Part shown: positions 40,939-49,937 of the stretch, piece by piece
Numbering within the stretch: the first letter of the stretch is position 1
How the letters are laid out: each line of letters begins with the position of its first letter
NCBI GenBank assembly: GCA_030591525.1
Contig: JAUVAV010000011.1
Coordinates: forward strand, 1-64,000
From: a candidate division FCPU426 bacterium
GTDB taxonomy: Bacteria > Oederibacteriota > JAAXVQ01 > JAUVAV01
Length of the DNA stretch: 64,000 bases
Direction of reading: 5' to 3'
Notes under the pieces: generated by a model
Databases searched by the model: none
The model's input: only the letters and a program-made list of their open reading frames with translations
Told to the model about the DNA's origin: nothing
Position numbers and translations under genes: made by a program

Positions 40939-43900
40939 ATGCAAAAATTCAAATCTTTTTTACCAATATCAGTTCAGCCCGGCTCTCCAGGCCTGCGCTG
41001 GACAAAAATAACCGCTCTGCTGCTGGCAATCACCTTGGTCTTTCCTCATTTGGCATGGGCTTTTGAATATATTAATCTTTCCAACCCTAAGGTAATGATT
41101 TTTAATAACCGGCCGGTTGAGATTCCTAAAAAAATCGGCAAAATAAGCAGGACTTTTCATGGCCAGGACCAATTGGTTATTCATATTGAGGACCTGCACT
41201 GTAATTACGAAATTCAATCCAATATAGCTAAAATCATTGATCACCTGGCCCGTTGGCATACCCTCCGGCTGGTAACTATGGAAGGAGCCGACAAGCCGGT
41301 CAATGTAGCCAAGTTGTCTGCTTTTCCCATAGAGGCCGTGAAAAAAGAGGTTGGAGAGTATTTTATTAAACAGGGAAAAATATCCGGGGCCGAGTTTTAT
41401 GCGGCTACGGGACGCTATCCTATTGACCTGGAAGGAATAGAGAATCCTGAGCATTACCGGCAAGGACGCGAATTGGTCTCAGGCTTTCTTAATAATGAAA
41501 GTCAGGGATATGTGCATGATTTAAGAGACATGCTGGAGGAGTTAAAGAAATGCATCTATAGTCCGGAATTATTTAAATTTGACGCGAAAAAGACCGCCTG
41601 GCGTGAGGGCCGTATTTCCAGCTTGAAATACTGCATCTTTTTAAAGCAACGCGCTGTTCGCTCCGGTCTGAAAGGTTTTCCACTAATCAAACGCTATGTA
41701 TCCCGGGGAGAGGAAGTACTCTGGCCGGGACTGGACCCGGATCAGCTTTACCAGGAGATTGAGCGTCTGGACGGAATTCTGCGCGCAGGGCTTTACACCA
41801 GGACAGAGCAGCGCGAACTCGATCAGCACCAGCGCCGGCTGGACATAATGGAGAAACTTTTAAATATCTCTGCCACGCCCGTTGAATTGGCCGAGTATCA
41901 AGAACATGCCCCGGCCTTTCAAATCAAGAATTTTCAGGATTTTATCCAGGGTTATGCGGCAGGTAAAAAATATCCCTGGGATCCCGGTATTTACGGGTTG
42001 GACCGCTGGCTCGAAAAAGCCCGGGCTTTTTATGCGAATGCCGATCAGCGCAGCCTGGATTTTATAACAAATCTTCTCGCCCGCATGGAGCATTACCAGG
42101 CCCAAATAGCGGTCCTGATAACCGGCGGTTATCATACCCCAATGGTGTTGGAAGAGCTTGAGCAGCGCAATATTTCCTTTATTTCAGTACAACCCGGTTT
42201 AACCCGCCAGGATTTAGTTAATCCCTATTTTTCACTGTTAAGAGAGCAACGTACGCCGCTGGAGAAGCTGCTGAGCCAGGATCAAAAGGTTATAGCCCTG
42301 GAACCCTTTTTTGCGCAATGGGATAAAATCAGGATCAAGGCGGATCAGCTTCCTGCGGAAGTTCGCTTGGGTTATGACCTGTTGGAAATGACCTTAAAAC
42401 TGGATTATATTCATTACTTGCAGGAAAAAGGAGTTGCCGGACTGGAAGGCCTGCAAGCCGAGTATAGGCAAGAGATTGCGGAATACGAGAAAAACAGCCA
42501 ACGGATCAAGCTGAATTTAAACCGCGTCTTGGCCGGGGACCGGTTTTTTGCCGTGCCCTTTGAGGGAGCATCCTATTTTGCCGTGCTGAGTTTGCCGGGA
42601 CAGAGCCCGGTGTCCGGCGCTTTCCAGACCATGCTGATCAAGGATGATCTTGAATTAACTTTTTACCATAAGCCAGAGTGGAATGTCATGGCCGAAAAAA
42701 TTAAAGACCAGCCGATTTATGATGCCTCCCACGCCCTGGTCCGCAGACGTCTTCTCCAGGCTGTGTGCCCGGGAGGGGAGCCTGTGATTTTTGCCGGGGA
42801 ATGGCTTGCGCCCCGCATTCTAAATTGGATGAAGCGCCGGTCGCAACAGGGGAAAATATTACCGGCCAAAATAGAGCGGACATTGACCAATCCGGCCGGC
42901 GGATTGGTCATTAAATTAGGACTGGGATTAGGCCGGGCGATCTTTGGGAATCAGAAAATTATGCAGCAGCTTATTTTATTCTTTCCGGTTTTGTCGGCTA
43001 ATGACAATAAAACCGGAAACCGGATGGCCAAGAAGACCGGCGAAGAGGAAAATATTGCTATTATTCAAGAAACCGCAGCTTATCGGCTTTTGGAGACACT
43101 GGGGCTTTTAGCGATAGAGAACAACCCGGCAGTAGTAATTGAAGAGACTGTGAAATATCCTGAATATACTGTCCGCAGGATCCGAATTCCTGAACGTGCA
43201 GATACTACAAAGCCTCCGCGGGGATTGGAAATTCTCCAGAATGAAATAGCCGATATTGTTCGGTTTGACCTTTTGTATAATAGGGAAAATCAACTTATTG
43301 CGATATTTCCAGCCTTGCCCCTTGAGACAAATTCGAAATCAACCCACATAGCTTATAATGGTATAATAAAATATTTTGATTTGGGAGAATACTATTTAAA
43401 GGATTCTGAGATAACTGTTCCGGAAATAGAAGGCAAGTGGGAAAAGATGTACGCTGAAAGCGAGTCGAATATCCGGCTGATTAAAAGCTATCTTAAGCTT
43501 GTACTAGGCAAGAAAGCCTCGTCAGCCCTTATGATTGATTGTGAGTGTGGAAAGCGACCTTATGCCTATATATCAGTGGATCGGGAAACTGGAAAATGGC
43601 AAGCATATGAAGTGGGAATGCAATACAAAAAGCACCCGGATGTAAAGCCGCATCTAAATAGAGAAGAAATTATTATTCCGGTTTATCCGACAGTTTATTC
43701 GCCGGGTAATCCTGTGGCCGATGTTGATGATGGATATTATAACTATATTTATAAGCATATGGGATTAAGGTTGGACCATAAAGTCATGGTAGTAGGACCG
43801 GGTTCAGGGTCGGATACATGGACGATTTCCCGGAAGACCGGGGGGAAGGTCTGGGCAGTGGGGATTAATCCTTTAGAGGTTGCGAATACGGTTCAAACCG

Positions 43901-45474
43901 CCGTGATAGGCGGATTTGAAGTGGACGCTGTAGTTGGTAATAATATTATCGATGAAATGGGCCATTCCGTATTTCCCGGCCAAAAATTCAACCGGATTGT
44001 TTGGTGTATGCCTCATTTTAGTCACCGGAGTTTGGGTTTTAGCGGACGCCATCCCTCGTTTTCCGAGTTTTGGGATCCTGATTTTGAAGGAGAGGTTTTA
44101 AAGCGATTTGTAAAAGGTTTGCCATTATTACTTGAACCGGACGGTTATGCCATTATCTGGAATAAAAATATCCCCGATACCATGCTGCAATCTTTCGAAG
44201 GAGTGAAGATCGAAAAAGTGGAGAGCATGGTTTATAAGATTATTCTAACCGAACCCGCATCAGCAAGCGTCAACAGACCGCGGATCCATCCTGGAATGTT
44301 TAACCTGCCTTTTTATATCCGGCATTTAAAAATTTTGCAGCACTGGCGTCTGCCGCGCGCGCTTGGGATGTTTATCCTGGCTAGTGGATGGCTGCTGGTC
44401 CAGACGGCGTGCCGAGCCTTTCCCCGGCTGAAAATTTCCGGAACGGATAAGGACTTGGACCCTGATTCGAGTAAGGAACTTAATTTAATGAAGCTCCGCC
44501 ACGGCATGCCTGGAGTCCGTTTCCGGACGCTTTCCGGAAGATCATGGTGGAAAATATGGGGAATGATTACAGGGCTTTACCGTGAGAATGAACAGACTCC
44601 GGCTACTATTTACGCATACCCGCCCTGGCTTAAGCTTATCCAGGCGCCTGAACTAAAAGCTAAGGGTTCTCTGGAATCCAGATTGGCCGGATGGCGTTAT
44701 GCCTTGACCAGGCGTCTGCTTGATAATTGTTTGGCTTACCACAGGGTGGATTATCTCAATTCCGGGACCGGATTCTGGGAGCGGAACCTGGATAAATTAT
44801 TCAGGCGTGATATTCCCGCCTTGGCAAGACACACTCTTGCCAGGCACGAGATTCCGGGATTCGGCACGAGGATGGTGCGCCTGGCAGCAGTGAAATTACC
44901 CTGGCTGGCGGGATTCGGGAAGTCCCTGCGTTTATCTATACTCAAAGCGTATCCGGACTGGGAAATTAAAAAAATACTCGAGAGCATTAAGGCAGGATAT
45001 CCGAAAGGCATGACGCCGAACTGCCTGGATGGTCTGGCCGGACAATTCAACCGCCCCGAATCCGGGGTTTACCAGGCCTACCAGGATATGGTCCGGGCAT
45101 CGCCCAAAAAGTTTACGCAGGAACAAACGGAATTTTTCAGACAACTAAGAAACTTCATGCTGCCGAATCAGACCGATGTTCCGGAGCGAATGCCGGATAA
45201 TATCGCAATTTACCTGGAATTGATTTCCCGCCTGGATTTTGGTCCGTCATTTGAAATCGGGCGCTGGTCTCTACATGACCAAGTACCTGGATATTTAAAA
45301 GGCCGGATAATATCCTTGCCCATAAGCATGAAAAACAGCCCGGGAGCAAGAGAACTCATAGTGATTATCAGCATGCTTCGCAGGTTTCAACCCTGGATAA
45401 TCTTAAATAATAAAACTATGGAAGAGATACTCTATCCCCGCAATACTCCCTGTATCTTTGAACAGGCTGCGTAA
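40939..45474 (+). CDS. Giant secreted chimera with TraB/ChaN-like N-terminal and methyltransferase-like central domains
   Basis: 1511 residues. Signal peptide about 20-42 (ALLLAITLVFPHLAWA). Residues about 60-440: QLVIHIEDLHCNYEIQSNIA, TMEGAD and ITGGYHTPMVLEEL form a pattern like TraB/PrgY or ChaN-type proteins, but I cannot fix the family. Residues about 945-1110 have a Rossmann methyltransferase look: KVMVVGPGSGSDTW (motif I), VWAVGINPLEV and FNRIVWCMPH. A hydrophobic segment near 1137-1155 (ALGMFILASGWLLVQTACRA) could be a membrane helix. The last 350 residues are unrecognised. It has its own strong promoter. Secretion of a SAM-type fold is odd, since SAM is not expected outside the cytoplasm, so the fold may be non-catalytic. 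Proteins with this N-terminal pattern seem typical of Omnitrophota. Confidence 0.7.
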   Translation: MQKFKSFLPISVQPGSPGLRWTKITALLLAITLVFPHLAWAFEYINLSNPKVMIFNNRPVEIPKKIGKISRTFHGQDQLVIHIEDLHCNYEIQSNIAKIIDHLARWHTLRLVTMEGADKPVNVAKLSAFPIEAVKKEVGEYFIKQGKISGAEFYAATGRYPIDLEGIENPEHYRQGRELVSGFLNNESQGYVHDLRDMLEELKKCIYSPELFKFDAKKTAWREGRISSLKYCIFLKQRAVRSGLKGFPLIKRYVSRGEEVLWPGLDPDQLYQEIERLDGILRAGLYTRTEQRELDQHQRRLDIMEKLLNISATPVELAEYQEHAPAFQIKNFQDFIQGYAAGKKYPWDPGIYGLDRWLEKARAFYANADQRSLDFITNLLARMEHYQAQIAVLITGGYHTPMVLEELEQRNISFISVQPGLTRQDLVNPYFSLLREQRTPLEKLLSQDQKVIALEPFFAQWDKIRIKADQLPAEVRLGYDLLEMTLKLDYIHYLQEKGVAGLEGLQAEYRQEIAEYEKNSQRIKLNLNRVLAGDRFFAVPFEGASYFAVLSLPGQSPVSGAFQTMLIKDDLELTFYHKPEWNVMAEKIKDQPIYDASHALVRRRLLQAVCPGGEPVIFAGEWLAPRILNWMKRRSQQGKILPAKIERTLTNPAGGLVIKLGLGLGRAIFGNQKIMQQLILFFPVLSANDNKTGNRMAKKTGEEENIAIIQETAAYRLLETLGLLAIENNPAVVIEETVKYPEYTVRRIRIPERADTTKPPRGLEILQNEIADIVRFDLLYNRENQLIAIFPALPLETNSKSTHIAYNGIIKYFDLGEYYLKDSEITVPEIEGKWEKMYAESESNIRLIKSYLKLVLGKKASSALMIDCECGKRPYAYISVDRETGKWQAYEVGMQYKKHPDVKPHLNREEIIIPVYPTVYSPGNPVADVDDGYYNYIYKHMGLRLDHKVMVVGPGSGSDTWTISRKTGGKVWAVGINPLEVANTVQTAVIGGFEVDAVVGNNIIDEMGHSVFPGQKFNRIVWCMPHFSHRSLGFSGRHPSFSEFWDPDFEGEVLKRFVKGLPLLLEPDGYAIIWNKNIPDTMLQSFEGVKIEKVESMVYKIILTEPASASVNRPRIHPGMFNLPFYIRHLKILQHWRLPRALGMFILASGWLLVQTACRAFPRLKISGTDKDLDPDSSKELNLMKLRHGMPGVRFRTLSGRSWWKIWGMITGLYRENEQTPATIYAYPPWLKLIQAPELKAKGSLESRLAGWRYALTRRLLDNCLAYHRVDYLNSGTGFWERNLDKLFRRDIPALARHTLARHEIPGFGTRMVRLAAVKLPWLAGFGKSLRLSILKAYPDWEIKKILESIKAGYPKGMTPNCLDGLAGQFNRPESGVYQAYQDMVRASPKKFTQEQTEFFRQLRNFMLPNQTDVPERMPDNIAIYLELISRLDFGPSFEIGRWSLHDQVPGYLKGRIISLPISMKNSPGARELIVIISMLRRFQPWIILNNKTMEEILYPRNTPCIFEQAA

Positions 45475-45478
45475 GATG

Positions 45479-45512
45479 GGAGCCTGAGCGACTAAATGCT
45501 CAAGCTCCTAGG
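45479..45512. repeat. Single-hairpin CTAGGAG-family repeat (copy 4, short)
   Basis: GGAGCCTGAGCGACTAAATGC and CTCAAGCTCCTAGG form one imperfect hairpin 5 bp after the giant gene stop. It matches the end hairpin of the longer copies. Confidence 0.75.
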
Positions 45513-45537
45513 AATCTTCTTTTATCGAAAATTAGGC

Positions 45538-45566
45538 TTGTCAGCCGTGGAGAGCTTCTTTATAAT
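45538..45566 (+). promoter_or_regulatory. Promoter of the response-regulator gene
   Basis: TTGTCA at 45538-45543, 17-bp spacer, perfect TATAAT at 45561-45566, 30 bp before the ATG. Confidence 0.8.
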
Positions 45567-45595
45567 AAATCATCCTGATACCGGAGGAGACTTAG

Positions 45596-45991
45596 ATGGG
45601 CGGTTCTGAAAAGGTTGACAAAATATTAATCATTGAAGATGAACCGGATATCATGGAATTGGTGGAAGTTATGCTTTCCAGCGATGAAAATTACCAACTG
45701 CTGAAAGCTACGGACGGACAGGAAGGTCTGGAACTGGCCATGTCGGAGAAGCCCGACCTTGTGCTGCTGGATATTATGCTGCCTAAGCTGGATGGTTATG
45801 AGATCTGCCGCCGTCTGAAAGGAACCCCGGAAACTGCCCATATACTGATAGTCATGTTGACAGCCTTTGGCCAGAAACGGGAGATCGAGGCGGGCTACAA
45901 ACTTAAAGCCGATGATTATATTGTCAAGCCTTTTGAGCCGCTCAAACTCCGTCAACGGGTTAAAAAAATTCTTGCCGAACGTGTGAAATAA
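45596..45991 (+). CDS. Single-domain response regulator (CheY-like receiver)
   Basis: 131 residues, receiver domain only. Acidic pair in ILIIEDEPDIMEL, phospho-acceptor Asp in DLVLLDIMLPKLDGYE, Thr in VMLTAFGQ and Lys in YIVKPFEP. No output domain, so it acts by protein-protein contact or within a phosphorelay. No histidine kinase is nearby. GGAGGAG precedes the start. rsmD follows after 11 bp and is probably co-transcribed. Confidence 0.93.
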   Translation: MGGSEKVDKILIIEDEPDIMELVEVMLSSDENYQLLKATDGQEGLELAMSEKPDLVLLDIMLPKLDGYEICRRLKGTPETAHILIVMLTAFGQKREIEAGYKLKADDYIVKPFEPLKLRQRVKKILAERVK

Positions 45992-46002
45992 AGCCGACGG
46001 GT

Positions 46003-46563
46003 ATGCGAATTATTGCCGGCCAATATCGCGGACAAATATTGAAAACGCCGCGCGGCTTAAAAGTCCGCCCCACGCTGAGCCGGATACGTGAATCTCTTTT
46101 TAATATTTTAGCTTCCCGGATTGAGGACTCGCGCTTCCTGGAATTATACGCGGGTTCCGGAAGTGTCGGCCTGGAAGCCTTGAGCCGGGGCAGCCGGCAG
46201 GTGGTCATGGTGGAAGCCGATAGGGTTATCGCAAGCATCCTTTCGGATAATATATCGCGCCTTGATTCCCGGGGAACTGTCACAGAAATAAAAGTTTGTC
46301 CAGCCCGGCAGGCGGTGGAGCAACTGGCCGGGCGGAAAGCAGAATTCGATATTATTTTTTTAGATCCGCCTTATGCCCGGGAGGAGATTAAAACTTTGGG
46401 AACTGTCGGCCGGCTGGACCGGCTTATGGCGCCCCAAGGCATGTTGATTCTTCAGCACAGCAGCCGTGAATCTATACCGGAAGCCTGGGCCGGCTGCCGG
46501 AAATTACGTTCCCGTAAGTATGGTGAAACCACTTTGACCTTTTTTGAGGCCTTGCCTGGTTGA
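46003..46563 (+). CDS. rsmD: 16S rRNA (guanine(966)-N(2))-methyltransferase RsmD
   Basis: 186 residues. The start MRIIAGQYRGQ and RPTLSRIRESLFNIL are typical of RsmD; FLELYAGSGSVGLEALSRG is the SAM-binding motif I and FLDPPYA the catalytic DPPY motif. RsmD methylates G966 of 16S rRNA during 30S assembly. In many genomes coaD follows; here a HEAT-repeat gene does. Confidence 0.95.
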   Translation: MRIIAGQYRGQILKTPRGLKVRPTLSRIRESLFNILASRIEDSRFLELYAGSGSVGLEALSRGSRQVVMVEADRVIASILSDNISRLDSRGTVTEIKVCPARQAVEQLAGRKAEFDIIFLDPPYAREEIKTLGTVGRLDRLMAPQGMLILQHSSRESIPEAWAGCRKLRSRKYGETTLTFFEALPG

Positions 46564-46588
46564 TTTCGGCCAATAAGTTAAGGAGCCT

Positions 46589-48325
46589 ATGAAAAAACTA
46601 TTTAAAACCATTCTACTGACCGTATTTTGTGCCGGAAGCGTTCTTTACCCGGCCTGCTATGGTACGGCCGAGAAAAAAATCTCGGATTCCAAGCTGGCCA
46701 AGATCAAGCACGAGCTTAAAACCGGACTACAGTATAAGCGGATTCTGATAATCGAGGCTTTAGGCAGGGATGGGAGTCTGAAAGCCGGCGAATTAATTAT
46801 CGAAGCCATGTTGCGGGACCGTTCCCATCCGGTTCGGAGAGCGGCGCAAAGAGTTTTGGCAGACAGTGAGGATCCGCGGATTTATCCCGCGATCCTGGAA
46901 GCGCTGGATGACCCGAAGCGCCGTGTGCGTCTGGCGGCAATTGATGTCTTGAGGCTGGTCAGGAGTCAGGAAGCGGCCGAAGCGTTGGTGAGGACGGCTG
47001 ATAAGCATGCCAAGGATAAGGAACTGGTCCGTCTGTGCCTGGAAGCGCTGCGGGATCTGGTATACCGGATCGAACCTGCTCCGGAATTTGAAGCCGGCCT
47101 GCATCGCTTGGTTGAACATCGCGACTCCCGGATCCGGTTGACTACCGTGACGATCCTGGGGATTTTAGGACGTTACGAGAGCATGTCCTGCCTGGTGGCG
47201 GCCTGGAAGAAATCCAATCCAAAAATGAAAATCAGGCTGGCGGATGCTTTTGCCAATATCGGACGGGTGGAACCGGTGGACCTGCTGATTAAGGTACTGG
47301 ATAAAAGAAACAAAATGCTTTTGATTCACTCTCTTTATGCCCTGGCCCAGATTCAATCCTTTACCGCCCTGGAAAAGATTCATTCCCTGATCCAACGAAA
47401 CAAGGATGCCCGGGTACGTATGGCATGCCTGTACGCCTTAATTGAAATACCGGATAAGGATAGTATTCCCGTAGTTTTGCAAATGCTCGAGTCCCGGGAT
47501 ATCTCAGTACTGCATTGGGCGGTTTACGCGCTGGGGGAATTGGAAGCTAAATCCGCCGGGCCGGATTTGGAACTAAAGTTATCGCATAAATCCAGTCTGG
47601 TGCGTGCTTCCGCCGCTACGGTTTTGGGCGAACTGGGGATAGCCCAAGCCAGGAATAAACTGGTTGAACTGGTCGCTGATCCGGATGAGAGGCCAGAGGT
47701 TAAAATCGCAGGGGCCAAGGCTTTAATGAGGCTGGGGACCCGGAACATGGCTAATGTTTTTTGGGAGGAACTGAAGCGGCCCAGCCTGGATATTGAAACC
47801 CGCCTGGTCTGCGCCCTGGCTCTGGGGAGCTGTGGGGAACAAAAATACCGGGAGATGCTGGCCCCGGATTTAGAGTCCGTGAATTTTACAGAATCATTGG
47901 TGGCGGCCTTGGCTTTAGGCGTGATGGGTGACCAACGAGCCAAGCCAATATTAATCAAGGCGCTGGAGCATGGTTTCCCGCATATCCGGCGCTACGCGAT
48001 TATGGGTCTGGAAGGGATTTCGGACCAGGAAATTATAAAAGCTTTAGCCGAGACGGCCAATGATGACCCTGATCATGTGGTCAGGATTCTCTGCGCTGCC
48101 GCTCTGGTCGCTGCCGGCATTACCGAATATCGCGTGGTGCTTTGGAACGAGCTGGACAATAAGCAAGAGGATATCCGCTCCGAGGCCGTGATAGCGCTGG
48201 GCCGCAGCCTGGACCGGAACACGGCCCGGCAGTTGAAGTGGTATCTCCGGCGCGAACCCTCGGTCCCGGTCCGGCAGACCATCCAGCGCGTATTCCGGGA
48301 ATGGCGGAAATCCGGCCGAAACTAA
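46589..48325 (+). CDS. Secreted HEAT-repeat protein
   Basis: 578 residues. Signal peptide about 1-25 with a cysteine near the cleavage site (YPACYG), which is not a good lipobox. The rest is about 15 HEAT-like repeats of 30-35 residues, for example LGRDGSLKAGELIIEAMLRD, RAAQRVLADSEDPRIYPAIL, RLAAIDVLRLVRSQEAAEAL and AYALKS-like alternations replaced here by HWAVYALGELEAK. Such solenoids bind proteins or nucleic acids; no enzyme motif is seen. AAGGAG precedes ATG. It lies between rsmD and the secDF promoter. Function unknown. Confidence 0.8.
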   Translation: MKKLFKTILLTVFCAGSVLYPACYGTAEKKISDSKLAKIKHELKTGLQYKRILIIEALGRDGSLKAGELIIEAMLRDRSHPVRRAAQRVLADSEDPRIYPAILEALDDPKRRVRLAAIDVLRLVRSQEAAEALVRTADKHAKDKELVRLCLEALRDLVYRIEPAPEFEAGLHRLVEHRDSRIRLTTVTILGILGRYESMSCLVAAWKKSNPKMKIRLADAFANIGRVEPVDLLIKVLDKRNKMLLIHSLYALAQIQSFTALEKIHSLIQRNKDARVRMACLYALIEIPDKDSIPVVLQMLESRDISVLHWAVYALGELEAKSAGPDLELKLSHKSSLVRASAATVLGELGIAQARNKLVELVADPDERPEVKIAGAKALMRLGTRNMANVFWEELKRPSLDIETRLVCALALGSCGEQKYREMLAPDLESVNFTESLVAALALGVMGDQRAKPILIKALEHGFPHIRRYAIMGLEGISDQEIIKALAETANDDPDHVVRILCAAALVAAGITEYRVVLWNELDNKQEDIRSEAVIALGRSLDRNTARQLKWYLRREPSVPVRQTIQRVFREWRKSGRN

Positions 48326-48331
48326 AAATTA

Positions 48332-48359
48332 TTGACACATGCAATGGAAATAGTGTAAT
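48332..48359 (+). promoter_or_regulatory. Promoter of secDF
   Basis: TTGACA at 48332-48337, 16-bp spacer, TGTAAT at 48354-48359. This gives a leader of roughly 205 bases before secD. Confidence 0.75.
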
Positions 48360-48369
48360 GTTCAAGCTT

Positions 48370-48525
48370 CAATTTCCCCGCTTCTTTCGAGCGGGGAAAT
48401 TGAATATGATCTGTTGATTATATAAAGGTATATCCCGCATTTCGCTTTTTTAGCGAAATGTCCCCGGCTTGAATCATGTATATCAATAATAATCTTCATC
48501 TCATGTCACGAAGTCAAGCCGGGGA
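48370..48525 (+). promoter_or_regulatory. Structured leader region of secDF
   Basis: Two perfect 12-bp pairings lie in the predicted leader: CAATTTCCCCGC (48370-48381) with GCGGGGAAATTG (48391-48402), and TCCCCGGCTTGA (48461-48472) with TCAAGCCGGGGA (48514-48525). A smaller hairpin TTTCGC/GCGAAA lies between them. It ends about 30 bases before the AAGGAGG of secD. No known riboswitch was recognised. Confidence 0.55.
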
Positions 48526-48571
48526 TGAAGCGGGTAACATATTAAAAATTTTCAAGGAGGGCCTGCACAGA

Positions 48572-49909
48572 ATGCGATTACGCCAATGGTTGACCGCCCT
48601 TACCGTGGTCTTGGTGATTGCCAGCATTTGGGCCGTTTATCCGCCCTTTGACCTTCATGATAGCGAAGGCGGATTATTAAAAAAAGGCAAGATCAATTTG
48701 GGCTTGGATCTGCAAGGCGGCATGTACCTTAAACTGGAAGTCGATACCAGCAATCTGCCTCCTGAAATCGAATTGACCGAGGCCCGGGACCGGGCCATCG
48801 AGATTCTGCGGAACCGGGTGGACGCTCTGGGCGTTACCGAGCCTTTAATTACCCGGGAAGGGCAGAAATGGATTGTAATTCAACTGCCGGGCATCAAGGA
48901 TCCGGAGCGGGCGGTTAAAATTATCGGCCAGACCGCCCTGCTGGAGTTTAAAATCGTGGATGAGAGCCATCCGCTCACGGATATGATGGACGCGGACGGC
49001 AATACCGATGCCGCCCGGGTTCCCAGCGGGTATGAGATTCTCAGCGGACGGGAAGGGGATCTCTTTGTATTAAAAACTAAAAAGCTGTTGACCGGCTCCC
49101 ATCTCGTGGATGCCAAGGTCCAGATGGACGGCTATGGCCGGCCGATTGTGGCTTTCAAATTCGATAGCGAAGGCGGAAAGCTTTTCGGCGCCATTACCGG
49201 TAGTAATGTCAATAAGCGTTTGGCGATTATTTTAGACAGCCGGGTCTATTCCGCCCCGGTTATTAAAACCCGGATCGGCGGCGGCAGCGGAATTATTGAA
49301 GGGCAATTCAGCCTGGAGGAAGCCAAAGACCTGGCCCTGGTGCTGCGTGCCGGCGCTTTGCCGGCCCCGGTGAATATTATAAATAAATACGTGGTTGGAC
49401 CAACCTTGGGGCGTGATTCAGTGCAGAAGGGCAAGCTTTCCTGGATGGTAGGAATTGTAATGGTAGTGCTTTTCATGCTGGTTTATTACCGCACCTCCGG
49501 AATAATCGCCAATATCGCGCTGGTTTTGAATTTTCTTTTCTTGATGGCGCTGCTGGCCGCTTTGCAGGCCACGCTTACCATGCCCGGTATTGCCGCGATA
49601 ATTTTAGTCATGGGCATGTCGGTTGATGCCAATGTCCTTATTTTTGAACGTATCCGCGAGGAATTACGCACTGGAAAAACCGTGCGGGCCGCGATTGATT
49701 CCGGATACGCCAAAGCACTCTGGACGATTGTCGATGCTAATGTGACCACCCTGATTACGGCTTTTATTCTGTATCAATTTGGAACCGGGCCGATCAAGGG
49801 TTTTGGCGTAACCTTGTTATGCGGTATCGCCATCTCGATGTTTACGGCGCTGGTAGTCACGAAACTGATTTTTGACAGCCGCAAGCATTATAAGCGGCTT
49901 TCAATATAA
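48572..49909 (+). CDS. secD: Protein translocase subunit SecD
   Basis: 445 residues. First membrane helix (WLTALTVVLVIASIWAVY), the conserved GLDLQGGMYLKLEVD, a periplasmic P1 domain to about 270 (NRVDALGVTEPLI, QLPGIKDPERA), then five membrane helices with GMSVDANVLIFERIREEL and the C-terminal RND-like part. SecD uses the proton gradient to pull preproteins through SecYEG. An in-frame ATG at 48476 would add 32 residues, but it falls in the leader; ATG 48572 after AAGGAGG is chosen. secF follows after 28 bp. No yajC is seen upstream. Confidence 0.95.
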   Translation: MRLRQWLTALTVVLVIASIWAVYPPFDLHDSEGGLLKKGKINLGLDLQGGMYLKLEVDTSNLPPEIELTEARDRAIEILRNRVDALGVTEPLITREGQKWIVIQLPGIKDPERAVKIIGQTALLEFKIVDESHPLTDMMDADGNTDAARVPSGYEILSGREGDLFVLKTKKLLTGSHLVDAKVQMDGYGRPIVAFKFDSEGGKLFGAITGSNVNKRLAIILDSRVYSAPVIKTRIGGGSGIIEGQFSLEEAKDLALVLRAGALPAPVNIINKYVVGPTLGRDSVQKGKLSWMVGIVMVVLFMLVYYRTSGIIANIALVLNFLFLMALLAALQATLTMPGIAAIILVMGMSVDANVLIFERIREELRTGKTVRAAIDSGYAKALWTIVDANVTTLITAFILYQFGTGPIKGFGVTLLCGIAISMFTALVVTKLIFDSRKHYKRLSI

Positions 49910-49937
49910 AGTTTTTACTTAGGAGGAGTAATAGCTT

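Noticed and set aside
48476-48571. N-terminal extension of SecD from ATG 48476
   Set aside because: It lies in the structured leader, has no ribosome site, and SecD proteins begin just before the first membrane helix, as ATG 48572 does.
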